Shown: piece by piece, positions 44,411-58,392 of the stretch
Layout: every line of letters starts with the position of its first letter
Position numbering within the stretch: the first letter of the stretch is position 1
Source of the DNA: Pseudopyrenochaeta lycopersici
Taxonomy: Eukaryota > Ascomycota > Dothideomycetes > Pleosporales > Pseudopyrenochaetaceae
Direction of reading: 5' to 3'
Length of the DNA: 64,000 nt
Assembly (NCBI GenBank): GCA_003313425.1
Contig: NHZP01000090.1
Coordinates: 35,902 to 99,901, forward strand
Program-made: the position numbers and the translations under genes
The notes under the pieces: generated by a model
The model's input: the letters and a program-made list of their open reading frames with translations, nothing else
What the model was told of the DNA's origin: nothing
Databases searched by the model: none

Positions 44411-47400
44411 ACACCGCAGTGCCTTACCCTGTACAACCCCGCGTCCGCCTAAGTCCTTAGGGATATTTAGAGGCATTTTTCTAATAAAGAAAAGGTTAAA
44501 TTAAATTAAGAAGAGACTGTTAGTCTTAAAAAAGGACTAAATTTAGGGCTTAACTTAATATAATTTAGGACTTTTAATACCTAAACTAGGTATAAGGCCT
44601 TAGGAATATATAATACTTAGTATAAAGCTTTAGTTAATCCTACTAAATAAGAAGCTATAATAATTTAAAAGAAGATAAGTATAGCTTACGTGCAGTATAA
44701 CCTTCTAACCTACTAGGCCTTATTTAATAGGCATGCAGTAAAGTGTCTTATTAACACTAGCGTATAGATAAACCTTTTAAGATATAGTATAGCTAAAGTA
44801 TTAAAGCTTACATATAAAGACTATAAGTAAGGTAGCTTATATTAAGATAGAGTAGTTACTATAAATAGAAGTACTAATCCTTTTATAGGAACTGCGTAGA
44901 GCGTCCTAGTTAAAGTAGGGGAGGTAACTATTATTAGTTACTTTAGGATTATTTAAAACCTAATAAGATTAGTAATTTTAGGTAGACCTTAGTGCGCTTT
45001 AGTAAGGTTATTAATTTAGTATAATATATATAGAAGGATTATATGCAGGATTATTTCTAAGAATAGAGACAGGAACGCCGTCTTTATAGCCTCTAATCTT
45101 ACTCTACTGAATCTAAGAGACTATATACTAACTCCTAAAGATAAGGAAAACACGTAGTAGATACCCTTTCTAGAGAGGAGTGTCTAGATTTAAGTAGAAG
45201 ATACCTAAGATAATATTTTAGTTTAGAATCTTATTTATTTTATACTTAAGTTAAGTATATTTAGGAGGCTAAGTTTATAAAAGCTTCTATTAAATTTAGT
45301 AAATTTTTACCTATTTTTATAACTAATAATAAGTAGTAATTTAAAGAATAGGTAAAGTAAGTAATAAGCTATGCAGTTAGAGCCTCTAAGGACCCTTTAG
45401 CTATACAAGAATTAGAGTCTTTTTTAGTTATGTATGAACTAACTATTAGGCGTAATAAGAAAAGAGAAGGAAGTGTATAAACAGTTAGGTTAATACTTTA
45501 CATAAGAGGGTAGCTAATAAGGTGCAACCTATAGATATTCCTGCAGTATTAGATATTAAGGAGTTTAGGTGTAAGGATTAGAAGTAATATGCTGTTAAAC
45601 TATAACTCTTAAGAAAAAGTCTAAGACCTCCTAATATTAGACCTTTTAATTACCTTTTTAAGTACAGATATATAGTATTCCTATAAGGTATAAGATTAAT
45701 ACTAGAAAGGCTAGCCTTATAAAAGTTTAGATCTAAGTTAATAAAATTAGAAGTTTAGTTATTTATTAAAATATTAATAAATAAAGAAGGCGCAATTACT
45801 TTTACTTTCTCTAAGACAAGATAAATTATTAAGGATGTATGTCCTCTATATAAGATACAGACTATTAAATATAAAGCTTAGTAAGAAAAATTATTCCTAA
45901 TAGCGTAAGCTATTAAGGAAGAGGTAGTTATAATGTTTAATAACAGACTTAATTAAGGGGTACTAGAAAGATACGCTAGTTAGTACAGAAACTTATAGTT
46001 TCTAGTTAAAAAGAAGGATAAGAGTTATTAGATAATACTTAGGTTAATTAAGATAAACGCAGTATCTCTTAGGGATGCTAATCTGCCTCTAACAGCAGAT
46101 AAATTCTCTAAGCGTTTTAGTAGATGTCATATTCTATCTCTTATAGATCTATTCTTAGGATATAACTAGATTACACTTTATCTAGACAGCAGAGACATAA
46201 CTACCTTTTATACGCTAGTTAGTTTGCTTTAATACTGTATAATAGTTTAAGGCGCAACTAACTCAGTTACAGTCTTTTAGCGAGTAGTTATAAAGATTAT
46301 AAAGGATTATTAGCTATATACTATTCCTTTTATAGATAATATTACTGCTAGCAGTCCTAAAACTAACTATAGAGGAGAAGAAGCATTTCCTAGAGTAAGA
46401 AGATATGTGTTAGAACATATTTAGTAGCTAGACAGGGCCCTAGCTAATGTAGAAAGAGCTAGAGCTATAATTTTAGGTAAGAAGTATTATTAGGGAGTCT
46501 CTAGGTTAGACGTAGTTAGATATAAGGTTACTACGCAAGGGAGATATCTAGATTAATAAAAAGTAGCTAAGATTTAAGATTAGCTAGAATACAGAAATAT
46601 AAAAGAAGTAAGGGCGTTTATAGGTATCTATATCTACTATAGGATATAGGTGCCTAGCTTTACTATTTATAAGAAGCCCCTATTCTAGTTAATAAGGACT
46701 AGCGTTAAATAGATATAGTAAAAGGCTTAATAAAAGGCTATGCGTACCTTAAAGTAATATATTACTTTAGCCCTAGCGTTAGTAAGTCCTAACTATAAGA
46801 ATAGAGGTATAATTTTTATAGTAGTAGATACGAGTAAGGAAGGCGTAAGCGCGTCTCTTAAACAGATTAGAGCAGACAGAAAAAGACATCTATATTAATT
46901 TAAAAGTATAATTTAGTTAAAAGCTAAGAGTCTCTAGCACTTAATAAAGCTTAAGTGTAAGGCAGTATTATAGGCGTTAAAGAAATTTAGAACCTAGCTA
47001 TATAGATAATATTTTACTATTAAAACAGACGCTTAGACGCTTATTTATTAACTTAACAGATTATTACCTAACGTCCCTAGGTTAGTCTAAAACAGGTAGC
47101 TCGCAGCTATCCTTACTTAGGACTTTAACATTAAGTATGTTCCTAGAAAGAAGAATATCGTTACTAATATGTTGTTACGTTACCTAAAGCTAGAAGGATA
47201 GGAACAGCTAGATAAGACTAAAGATAATCTTAAAGATTTTATTAAAAACCTAGTTACTAACCTTAAGTTTACCTTACTTACTAAGATAAGTAGAGTACTA
47301 AATAAGTAATACTTAGATAAGTTAGAAGTAATTACTTAGTTCTTAATAAGATTTAAGAAGCCTAAAGGCCTTATAAGGGCATAACTTTAAGCGTAGAAAA

Positions 47401-47824
47401 AGAGGGTAATAAATTTCTTTATGCGAGAAGGCTATTTATTCTAAAAGTCTATAAGAAATATAGTTATTTATTAAGTTATAGATAATCCTAATCTTAAGAC
47501 TATAGCTATATAAGAAGTATATTAATAGATTAGTTATAGAGGAGTAAATAGCGTCTATTTAATACTTACTTAATAATACTAGTAGGAAAGGATATATAAG
47601 GAGGTGTAACGCACGATTATATTATGTAAACAGTTGTCAGAATTTAATGAATCTTTTTGGTCAGAAGCATGAGGTCAGAATTGATTGATTTTCGTTAGTT
47701 CTGTTTTCTCTCCTTTTTAAACACAGACCTGATACATCGATGATACATAGGTGATACCGTCCACGATGCAGTATTCGTATACTTCAGTTTTTTTTATGCC
47801 TCTTATCTGACACACCCCCTCAGC

Positions 47825-50800
47825 TTAGAGTGATCTTCTAAGCTGCCACAAACCTATATCTTATGCGATTATCAGATCCTCTATTTAAGTCTGTATGTCT
47901 TCGAGTTTTAACTCTTTTGCTAAGGCCGGTTTCTTGTTTACCAGTCCTAATTAATTAAGAAAGTTCTCCCATTTGTTTGAGGGCAGCGCTTTAGTAAGTC
48001 CGTCTGCTAGCATTTGCGAGGACGCTACGTATTTAACTTAAATTCGTCCCAGCAACACTTCTTGTCGTAGCTAGTAGTTGTAGATGTCTACATGTCGAAG
48101 TTTAGTTTAAAGTTTGGCAATCTCTTCCGTAATAAGTCAAATTATCTGTGTATTGTCGCATTGAATTGTAATAGTCAACTCCGGCAATGATACCTCGAGC
48201 TCCTTAAGAAGTCGCGAGGTAAAGATAGCTTCCTTTGCTACTTAGGAGAGTGCGAGCAGTTCTGCTTTAGTCGTTAAGGTAGTAACCGTGTCCTGTTTAC
48301 TTGCTCTCTAGGTAACAAGACCACTGAATAGCTTAATCACATAACCTTGCGAACTCTTTCTATTAACTGTATTATCGCCAAATAATGCGTCGCTGGCTAC
48401 TTCAAGCTTGTCGCCTCCTCCCAATTAGAGTACTCTTGATTTTGTCGCTGCAAGGTAGAGCAGGACTCTGTCAGCAGCCTCCTAATACTCCGTGCCAGGG
48501 TTGACGAGGAAGCGTGCAAGGCGCGATGTTGCGAAGGCTATATCTAGTCGTGTTGTAACGGCGGCAAATAGTAAGGAACTAATCTTACGCTGGTATTTGT
48601 TGACTTCTGAAGGTAATGCTAATCCCTCGCGTGGCTGGAGTTCAACGCTTGCTATTAGGGTATCATGTCGGATATCTTTCCTATCTGCAAGTCTGCTAAT
48701 TTTGTCGGCATAGGCTAACTAGGAGAGTTAAATTAATCATTGTTCTCTATCTCTGATAACTTCAACGCCAAGGAACTATTGCAGGTCTTCTCCACCTGTA
48801 AAGGTGTATCTTTCTTGAAGAGCCTTGATAGCTTGTTAAGCTTCTACCTCCTTCTTCTGGTGATAGGCTAAGATAATGTTATTAACATAAAAGAGGATGA
48901 TAATGCCATCCTTGATTATGCAGCAGGCCTTATGTGGCACTTGTTTGAAGCCTAGTTTAATAAGGGTTAAGACGAATTCTTTCTGCTATAGGAGCGGTGA
49001 AATTTGAAGACCGTAAAGTGCCTTTTTAAGCTTAAGAATCATTCCGGGCTTCTGGTATCCTCGTGGCATTCTCATATAGATTTCTCTATCTATAGTTGCA
49101 TGCACGAATGCGTTAGTAACGTCGTACTATTTAAGTTCAAGGTTGAACTTGGCAGCGATTGCCATAAGCATTCGAAAAGACCTGCTGGCTAAAGTGGCTG
49201 CGTATGTGTCTTGTGACGTAATGTTTCGTTGCTAATTACTACAAACGACTAGTCGTGCTTTGTATTTAATAAGGCGATGGTGTTTGTCTAATTTGTAGGT
49301 ATACACCCACATGCAGTCTAATATTTGGTGGCCTTTCTGTTTGATAGGAGTAATTGGCACTTTAGCCCAGGACTTCATTCGTTTATAGCTCTTTAGGTGT
49401 TCTTGTTCTGCTTCCTTAAACATTTCGTACAGAGGATGATCTTTAAGCTTTAAGTAAGTCGCTGGCAGAGGTGGCAATTGGTTTCGGTGGGGCTTTACCC
49501 CCTTTGCTAGCATTCTCTTTAGCTGTGCCTTGTCAATAGGCTTGCCTTCATGTTCCCCTACGTGCCCTGCTTGAGTGCCGGCTATAAATGCTGCTGCCTA
49601 TGGTTCTGTCTTTAATGAGCCATGTGTTGTTGTGCTATTAGCTTCAAGTTCGTCGGTCCACGCCTGGCTAAGGAGAGCTACAGGTGGTAGAGTGTCTGGC
49701 GGCGTTGGGTATGAGTCTATAACTTTTCTATTTTAGCAACCTCTTGACTTTTAACCTTGTGGGCTTAAGCTCTCTCCTATTATTGTATCGTCTTCGTAGA
49801 ACAACCTAGTCTCAGGCTGTCCTTGTCGCGGTGGTGTAGGCAGTTCAATCGTTTTCACCTACGCTGCAATCTCCTGCAGGGTATTGTGCATAAGGTTATC
49901 TATAAGGTCTTCTGTTTTGCTGCTGAACACTACGCTTTCGTCGAAGACTACGTCTCTTGTGCTGATAACTTTAGCTAGTGCCAGGATCCAAACTTAGTAG
50001 ATGTTTGTAGATTAATAGCCAATAAGATAGCTAATCCAGGCCTTTAGATCCAAGCGTTGCAGTCGCGACTTTCCTCGGTGGGTATCGTCGGTCATTGTAA
50101 ATGCCTTGCAGCTATATGCTTTAAGATGAGCTTAGTTTGGTTTCCGTGGTCTAGTAACGATACCATTCATAGCAGCGACCCTTATAAAGAATACCTTGTA
50201 TAGGCTTTTCTAGCGGTTTAAGTAATTTAGCGTTCTATTATACAGGTATACTGCCGCTCTTGTAATTTCTAGCTATAGTTCCCAGGGAAGATTAGTATCT
50301 AGTCGTATCGTGCGTGCCTTTTCTTTTATTACACCCCCTGAGCGTTCTCCCCTGCTATTCTGTGATTAGGTATCAGGAGCAGAAGGCTCGACCTTTATAC
50401 CTTTAGACATGCACTATCTCTTAACTTCTGGCTTGACGGTCACTATCTCGTTGTCCGTCTTAATAACTTTTACAGAAATATTAAACTGCGTATATAGGAA
50501 GTAAGTGAAATTATCTAGTAATCGAATAATAGATCGTGCTAGTCTGTTATTAGTAAAGTAGAAATCCCAGTTATATGCTGAGAATCGGTCAGTAATAAGC
50601 ATTTGGCTCTTTTCCTTTGAGTAGCTCCCAACTTCGTAGTCGTGAAAGTTGATCGCGATTCGTTCTCCCGGCCCTTCTTCGCTCAGTCGAGGTTCTCTGC
50701 GGATCCTGCGCTTTAATTTAGCTCTCCCACATGCGTCGCACTCGACTGTAGTAACGCCTTTAATGCGCACCCCCTTAGATTATTGGACGAGGTGTTCAAT

Positions 50801-52684
50801 CACTGCGGGCCCTGGATGCCCTAGGCGCTTGTGCTATAGTATCGCACTTACTCTTTGTGGCGACCGCTTGGTTCGAGAGTTGAATCGGGTGTGAAAGGTA
50901 CTGTCGTTTGCATCTGATTGCTCGAGTACCTATTAGTTGTGTGCTTCCGTCAGGTATGCGATAATAGAGTTGTCCCATCTCTTTAACGACGTAGGTTCAT
51001 TCTTATTATCCTACTAAATTCCTTGCCGTCTAAGTAGTCTAAATAAGACGAGGTTGCATAGAATCTCCGGGCAGAAGGCAACGTTCTCTAATCAGAGTAT
51101 CTCTGTGCTATATAGTAACTTGACTTTGATATGTACGGTGCCATACCCTTTAATCTATATTTGTGCGTCGCCTGTCCACACGCAGTCACCGGGGATAGGT
51201 GGACGGAGGTGAGTTAGGCGTTGCGCCATGTTGCAGATGTGTATTGTCGCGCCCGAATTGAGGATGAATGCATTCTTTAGCGGATACGGTTGGTTCTTCA
51301 TTAAGAACACTAACGCGGTATACGCGGCTTCGATTGTTAATATAACTCTTCCTTCTAGTTAATCTTTTAAGACTTTGGGTGTTAGTGTTTGCGAATTCTT
51401 AATCAGCGGCGTCTTTAATCGTTGGCGCTTTGAGTCTAATAATTTGATTAGCTCTGGGTCATACTTTCTTTTGTACTTAACGAGTTTGGCTATTCTTGAA
51501 TCTGGTGTAAACCACGTAGGTGCCTTATCTTCGTTTAGATAGAAACAATCAAAAAGATTGTGGCGCTATTCACAAGCATGGCATGTTGTGCTTTCGACTG
51601 CCGCCGTATCCTCCAGAGAGGAATGCTTAGATCTAGTGCTGCTTTGCCCAAATTTGCGTTTTCCCCGGGTTTTACCACGGTTCTTGCCCCGTAAGGCTGA
51701 TGATGCTTCTTCAGCTACACTGGAGGCGTCCCTCTGTGCGCCCTAGTCGGATTCACCGCCAGCGGGGTATGCAGCGTCTCCAGCAGCGAAAGCGCTCTTC
51801 TGCTTGCCCTTTTATAGGTAGGAGCGGCTTATATGCTCCCGGAAGAGTTTCATCATTTCTTTTCTGTTATGGTCTGGGTCACCTCTGGCCACCTGGCTAG
51901 AGAAGGCAGTTACCCACATAGGTGCTACCTTTTCTACTGCTGACAAGAAATCTTCTATAATGTCGTTATTATGTTGTACCTCCGCGACTCCTTCGGTCTC
52001 AGCGTCAGTTGCTGCTCAATCGTATTCGGCAAGCCAGATATCCCAGTTTACTGGGGTCCTCATTAGCTTCAATGCATTGTGATATCTTGTTCGTGCTCGT
52101 TGGCGTTCTTCGAGTGGGTTGATTCCTACTGTCCTTCGGATATCAATAATCCATCGGCGAATCGTGGTACCAGGGAGGCAGCAGTTGCGCTGAATGTGCG
52201 CTGATACTGTGCTCTGAATGTGCGTTGCAAGTAACCGATAGTTAGCCCGTTCTCTTTCGTATTTCTTCTCGTCGATCTTGTAGGCTTCGAGCTGTACCTT
52301 GTAGTCGTCTCGATCGGCCTTGTATGTTTCCTGGCTTTCAGGTGATAAGTCTGATAGTTTCGTCGGTGTAGCTGGAGTTGCATCGGTTCGGGACGGGTTT
52401 GATCTTGTTGGCTGGCTTGATGATCCAACCCGGTTACCCCGAGAGTTTGACAACGCGCTGGGTGCTGGTTGTTGGACTACAGCCGGTACGTAGTCAGCTA
52501 ATCGTGGTAGGACAGGGGGGATCGGTTCCAGCAAAGGTTCTCTAGTTCCATCAGGGTCTGCGATTGCCCATACGTCGTGGAACTCTGCTTTTGCTTTGAG
52601 TTGTAGTAACCATGGCGTGTAGTTCGTGTAGTCGGTGAGGATGATCGTAGCGTCGCGTACGCCGGTAATATTTGCGTGAGACAT
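47825..52684 (-). pseudogene. Copia gag-pol of element 2
   Basis: Starts at 52684 (gag open to 52016, 222 codons; see separate entry). Then a C-x2-C...H knuckle remnant near 51570, protease F-I-L-N-S-G-A-T near 51260 (D to N at the active site), and gag-pre-integrase H-K-R-L-G-H-P-G-P near 50815. Integrase (50414-50770) contains C-D-A-C-G-R-A-K, D-R-F-S-A-Y-N-W-D-F-Y-F and K-T-D-N-E. RT starts W-A-K-V-P-I-T-P...W-V-Y-T-Y-K-L-D (49232-49513), then K-Q-Y-D-V-T-N-A-F-V and F-Y-V-N-N-I (YVDD mutated) near 48900. RNase H ends with L-R-H-V-D-I and A-D-G-L-T-K-A-L near 48000. Stops at W/Q codons disable it. Confidence 0.88.
52016..52684 (-). pseudogene. Copia gag N-terminal part, still open (222 codons)
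   Basis: The best preserved retroelement frame in the window: a start 37 bp inside the element's 5' LTR boundary, then L-T-D-Y-T-N-Y-T-P-W-L-L-Q-L-K-A-K-A, typical of Copia gag (NYxxWxxxLxxxL), a proline/serine linker, a charged helical stretch, and a stop at an expected Q or similar codon. Continues in frame beyond the stop. Confidence 0.85.
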
Positions 52685-54388
52685 GGTCCTCGCTCGTTAT
52701 AGGGTCAGTGAGACTCTTAATTGTCAGAATTTAATGAATCTTTTTGGTCAGAAGCATGAGGTCAGAATTGATTGATTTTCGTTGGTTCTGTTTTCTCTCC
52801 TTTTTAAACACAGACCTGATACATCGATGATACATAGGTGATACCGTCCACGATGCAGTATTCGTATACTTCAGTTTTTTTTATGCCTCTTATCTGACAA
52901 CAGTGCTAGCGAAGATTATTAAGTTATAAGTAAGAGATACTAATAAATACCTACTGTTACGTATTATAAGAATAAGTTACTGTAGACGTTATTTATATGC
53001 CGCATTATTAAGGAAAGAAATTTATTATAATTATATAAGAATACCTTAGTAGATAGCTAGAGGCACAAGCAATAGCTAATAATAAGTTATCTACTGTTAC
53101 TAAATTTTTATATAAGGAAATCTTATATTACTAGAGTATAATAAGGACACTTACTATAGATAGCGGGCCTAATTTTAGAAAGGTAGTTAAAGCCCTTACT
53201 AAGATTTATTATATTAGGAGGATCTAGGTATTAGCATATAACCTTTAGGCTATAGGAAAAATTAAGGGTAGTTATAAGCTAATATATAACGCACTAGTAA
53301 AGCTCCCTAGACCTTAGGTTAATAATCTTCTAATAGTATTATAGGCAGACAGAATTTCTACTTAGAGTTAGACTAGATATTCTCCTTATTAGTTAGTTAC
53401 TAGTTAGAATCTAGTACTTCTAATTAAGCTTACTCTTCTAATATAGTAGACATTACTATTTAGATAAGTAATATTAAGAGGCTAGTTATTAGCAGTACGA
53501 GCTATACAGCTAGATTTAAGAGATTAATTTCTTAAGAACGCAGTGTTAAGAACTAAGCACCTACAACGCGAAAAGAAGGAATATTAAGATAATTATAGGG
53601 AGATTTATTAAGAAGAAATTAAAGATAATAACTTTATACTAATATAGGACTTAGCTAGAGATATTAATATATTAAGAGATAAGAAGCTTATAAGTAGATA
53701 GCTAGGACTATATAAAGTCTTTTATACTAACTAAGATAAAAGTAACTATTAACTTATAGACCTTAATAGTACGTAATTTAGAAATACTACCCTAAGATAG
53801 AGACTTAAACTATAGGTACCTTAAGATAAAAGTAAGGTTACTTAGGAGTATTAAGGTTGCGTAAAGCTATAGGATCTATTATTATAAGATATTAAGGCTA
53901 ACTTTTTACTACTGCCTACTTAATTTAATAGCTCTTAAGATAATAAGTTTATAGTTATTAAGAATCCTAACTAAGACGCAATTTAGTTATAAGAGATAGA
54001 GATTAACTCTCCTATAAACTTAGATTTATCTAAAGATATAACACAGCTAACTACGCGCAGCTATCTTATTATTATACTAAGATCTTTAATAGAGACTAAG
54101 AGATAATAATATATTTAAATACCTAATTTAGAAATTAATTCTAACTTAGAAGATAAGCTTACTTAAGCCTAGGGGACAGGCTTTTATCTTAAAGCAGGGG
54201 AGGGCCTGTATTTCCTTTATTAAATTTTCGCATATTTTTATATATTTAGTATTACACACACGCAGCGCAACTCCCTAGACACATAAAAATAAGTTAAAAT
54301 TAAATAAAATATTATTTAGAGTTGCTAGGAGGTTAATCTCCTTATTACACGATTAAAATTAGTAGAGAAACTAGGGTGTTAAAGAATC

Positions 54389-54446
54389 TAGCTAATTAGT
54401 AATCGCTAGGTAAGCTTAGTAAGACCTGCTAAAATCTAATTAGCTG
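54389..54446. repeat. Element stem-loop between pol and ORF3
   Basis: TAGCTAATTAG (54389-54399) with CTAATTAGCTG (54436-54446); ten of eleven positions pair. Nearly identical to the copy at 1372. Confidence 0.8.
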
Positions 54447-54469
54447 GACAACTTAATATCTACGCTAAT

Positions 54470-57400
54470 AGCAGTAACGTAACTACGAGATCACAGAGCG
54501 ATAATTCAAAGATACAGAATTAATTAAAGGAGGTAGAAGATAAGATAATTAATATTTTTAAGTGTAAAGGTAAGTTTATAGCTGCGTTTAGCAGTAAGAT
54601 AAGACCTGCTTAAGAAACGTTCCTAAGTAGCCTACTCTTAAGAGGACCTGCTATGCTAGCTAATTAGGTAACAGGAAAGAGTTAAAATAATAGTAACTTT
54701 ACTTTTTACTACGTTAATAAGCCTTAGCAGGGCTTTTAAGTAAAGTTAGAGAGGAAAAGATACCCTCTACTGCTTAAACCCCTCTAAATCTTAAGCCTGC
54801 GGTTAATCCTATAAGGCCTAAGTTTCTCTTTCTTACTTCCTATTACTATCTATTAAAACTTTCTAAGCTAGATATATAAGTGCCTGTTAGGTATAAACTT
54901 TAAGTAATATTATAGCTGCCTTAGACACCTAAACAGCCTAGGAAGCGTCTACCCCTACTATTAAACCTAAATCCTTAACTAACTACTACTACATTTAAGC
55001 CTGCGCTAATAAAGATTATATAATTTACTAGTAAAGAAGCTATTAAAGACTATAGAACTAAGCTTAAGCGTGATAGTAACGTTAAAGTCTCTTAGCACGC
55101 AGGGATTATAGTAGACACTTAGGTTTAAAACTTACTGTAAGTCTTACCTATTAAATAGAAGGGTATAGTAGATAATTAGATAGTAGCCTTAGTAACTTAC
55201 TTTAATAAGACTTTAACCCTTATTATCGCGACTAGAGAATTTCTAAAAAGAAGACTAAGCCTAATATTATAGTATAGAGGTATTACTACTTTTAAGTAAT
55301 AATATCCTATACTTAAGGATATAGATACTTATAAGAAGAAGAAGAAAAAGGAGACAGAGAGCGTGTTTACCTATCTAGATAAATACTATTAGCATATACT
55401 AAGGCAGGTCCTTATTCTATATTCTATTTAAGTAGTATACTTATACTCTAGCATAATAGTAGTCTAATAGTTATTACGCAGGACCTTACTAGATAACCTC
55501 GCTCCCTTCCTTAATACAGCTCTTTACTATTAATAATAATCTATAAAGAGGAGATAGGATAGATTTATTAATATTACTAACTAGGAAGAAGTACGTTAGT
55601 AAATAGCTAATATACTTACTTAGATAAAGAAGTATTATAAAGATAGTAACGCTAAGTTATATAGTATTATTAACAAGCATAAGATACTTAGCTCTAAGGT
55701 TACGGCTAATAATATAGATACGCGCTCTAGATAGGGGTACCTTAACTAGATGTTCTAGACAGAGGTAATTAAATAGTATAAAAAGTAATTATATACAGGG
55801 ATAAAGCTTCCTCTAAATATAACTATTCTGCCTAAATAGCTGTAAGAGAATTATTTTAGGTATTATAAGCAGACTAAGTTACTTCTTCCTACTACTAGTA
55901 ATAGTAAGAATAATTCTGCGACTAAGGCTAGCGTCTAGACAACAGCCTTAGCAATAACTACCTCTAAACGTGCTAGAAGCTAAAGCCCTACTACTTTATT
56001 AAATATTAGAGGGCGCACGTAAGTTATTAAGCCTTCTAGTCTTAGTTACTAACGTATAAGTAAAGAATTTAGAGGCGATATCTAGAATAAGCTAGAGAAG
56101 CTAGGTAAGCCTTAAATAAATAGGCTATCTATTATAGCTAAGAGTATTTAAGAAATCTAGCTAGAAGAATAATATTTAAGAGAGAATAGGCGTACTTAAT
56201 AATAGGTTAAGGTAGTAGAGGCCCTTTAAGAGAAATTCCGTCTTAGGCAGCGTTAGAGATTTCTCTCTACGCAGCCTCTTACTCTAGATAAGATTCGCGT
56301 AAACGACTTAGAGTTAGTAAGGTAGTTACGCAAAGAGTTAGAAATACTACTAGTAATACTTAATAATAGTATTAACGTTTAAGACTTAATTAAAGAAGAT
56401 ATCTTGCTTAAAACTAGTATTACAGTAAAATCGCGTAAGGGATGTAACTATATAAATAAACAGTCTACTCTAGTTAAGATAACTACGTTACTTATATTTA
56501 GGAAGTTAAATAATAGTAAGCGCGTCTAGCTAATTAATACCTAGTATTAAGAGTGTATAAATTTTAGCACTCTTAAGGATAGGCAGGGTAGTTAGGTATT
56601 TAACTATCGCAGGGTATACTAGTAATATTATTATTACGTAGCTAGTAAGATAAGCCTGCTTACCTAAAGCCTTAGCATTTTAAACATAGTTTAGCTGCTT
56701 AAGATACTATACTATTATTAGGATTAATAGGGTTAGCTTTAGTTAGACCTAGTAACTTAAGTTCTGTTCTTAGCCCCGTTTTAAGGAGACTATACGTATT
56801 AAGACCTAAAGAGCTATTATTATTACCTAGTAAAAGTTTAAGTCTAGATTAACTAGGACGAAGTTACTAAGGCTCTTAGTTAAGAAGTATATATTAAAGT
56901 ATTTAAGGAGTATAGCAGTATTACCTATGATACCTTTAGCTAGATTTTTAAGGATCCTAAGCTAGTCTTAATCCTTAATTAGAGTTTTAACATATACTTC
57001 TACTACACACAGTTAATTAATAGTAAGAGTAACCTTAGCTAGTGTTAGGTAATATATTATTCGTTAATATAGCAGCTTATGTAAGGTAACGTTAAGTATT
57101 AGCTGCTGTACGTAGTCTTATAAAAAGAGCCTAACCTAATTTCTTACCCTTATTATATAAAATATACTAAGCCTAGGGATAAGACTTACTTCTATTATAT
57201 TAACTTAAATATCTCTAAGGCTGTATACTTAGGCAGGGGCGTAGACATTATCTAAGGAAGCGTCTCTTTTAATAATAAAGATAAAGATAACTACACGTAG
57301 ATACTATATAGCTTTTATAATATTATCTATAAGTACTAGAACTAGTAAGAAAACTTAGGACTTAAGAACTCTACTAGTTATATTAAGGGATAGGATAATA

Positions 57401-58378
57401 AGAGGGACTAGCTAGAGAGTTATAGTGCAAAATTCCCTAACGTTAAATAGTTTAGTTAGCCTTATAAGGCTAGTTATGTCTGTATCTCTAATCCTAGGCT
57501 GCCTTATAGATCTACTAGACCTGTAACTAAGTAATAATAAACTATCTTACCTTAGTTTGTTAAGGTAGAAGAGGACATAACTATAATAGAGATTCCTAAG
57601 ATAGGCTCCTATTAAGAGCTTACTGCTGCCTTTTAAAGCTTAACTACCGCGCTAAAGTCACCTTTTAAACACTTAAATTACTATAGCGGCGTTAAGTAGG
57701 CCTTTCCTAGAGATATTACACTAGTATACTTGTTAAACATTACTAAGGCTATAAACTATTAGCTAAAATAGGACTCTCCGCTAGTCTTAGAGGAACTAAC
57801 TAACTTGTTTACAGATTAGCCTAATCCTAGTTTAATCTGTTAATTTATTAAGGATACTAGGAAGGCTATAGTAAAGATAATTAAAGAGTATTAGGTTATC
57901 TGCTAGTATTATAAGAAGCTTATTTTTAGGGAAGATAAAGACCTTAGTATACCTAACAGGTTATTCTTCTTAAATAAAGGTATAAATCTAGCTTAGGAAG
58001 CTAAGTAGTAGAAGTATAATAGGCAGGTTAAATAACGCACTGCCCTAGATAAGGTTCTCAAGGAGCTTTCTAATAATCCTAATAGCAAGGCTACTAGGAT
58101 GCTAGATAGGAAGGAGAAACTAAGGCGTCTGTCTATCTAAAGCGTAACTAAGTCTCTACAGACTTTAACTTATGCTAGTTTATAAAGGTTATTATCGTAG
58201 TAATAGGCGCTAAGTTAATATTCGCCTAGTTAGTCACCTATAGGACCTCCTCTCGCACCTTCTCGTCCTAGGCAAGCGCAACCTAATATAAGCGCGTCAA
58301 ATCTGCATGCACTGTCGCAGACTCCTTATTGTAGCAAGAGGATTAAGGAGATTAAGAAGAAGAAGTAAGACTTAACGG
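54470..58378 (+). pseudogene. ORF3 of giant Gypsy element, copy B; possible 2OG-Fe(II) dioxygenase-like protein
   Basis: Colinear with the copy at 1450-5349 and in one frame. The presumed metal motif is again Y-F-Y-Y-I-N, with the Y (from H) at 57196-57198 and N (from D) at 57202-57204, and the L-P-Y (from L-P-H) tyrosine at 57505-57507, exactly 103 codons later as in copy A. Ends in the same I-K-K-K-K tail. Because it lies between integrase and the 3' LTR of a bounded element, ORF3 is a genuine part of the retrotransposon, not a neighbouring gene. RIP has removed function. Confidence 0.5.
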
Positions 58379-58381
58379 ACT

Positions 58382-58392
58382 CTAATTAGCTA
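58382..58392. repeat. Half stem-loop after ORF3, left arm deleted
   Basis: CTAATTAGCTA remains. The left arm present in copy A (5381-5391) has been lost by a deletion between two gtaag repeats. Confidence 0.75.

Larger units (their letters stand above)
47635..52899 (-). mobile_element. Copia-type LTR retrotransposon 2
   Basis: 178-bp LTRs at 47635-47812 and 52722-52899 (tgtcag...ctgaca) differ at very few sites. TSD acagt at 47630-47634 and 52900-52904 is exact. The polypurine tract abuts the left LTR (47813-47822), giving minus orientation. Total 5,265 bp. Milder RIP than its host element and than Copia 1. Confidence 0.96.
44500..54190 (+). pseudogene. pol of giant Gypsy copy B (RT, RNase H, integrase), split by Copia
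   Basis: RT: S-L-I-D-L-F-L-G-Y-N-stop-I-T-L at 46138-46180 and the active-site F-I-D-N-I (DD changed to DN) at 46329-46343. RNase H: K-T-D-A near 47025 and D-F-N-I-K-Y-V-P-R-K-K-N-I-V near 47122-47165 (the DFxIxYxPGxxNxVADALSR motif). Pol is interrupted at 47634. Integrase resumes after 52904, with T-I-D-S-G-P-N-F at 53149-53172 followed by I-Y-Y-I-R-R-I and A-Y-N-L, the D-G-P-E-F / A-Y-H-P-Q region. Domain order RT-RH-IN proves the Gypsy (Ty3) class. Confidence 0.82.
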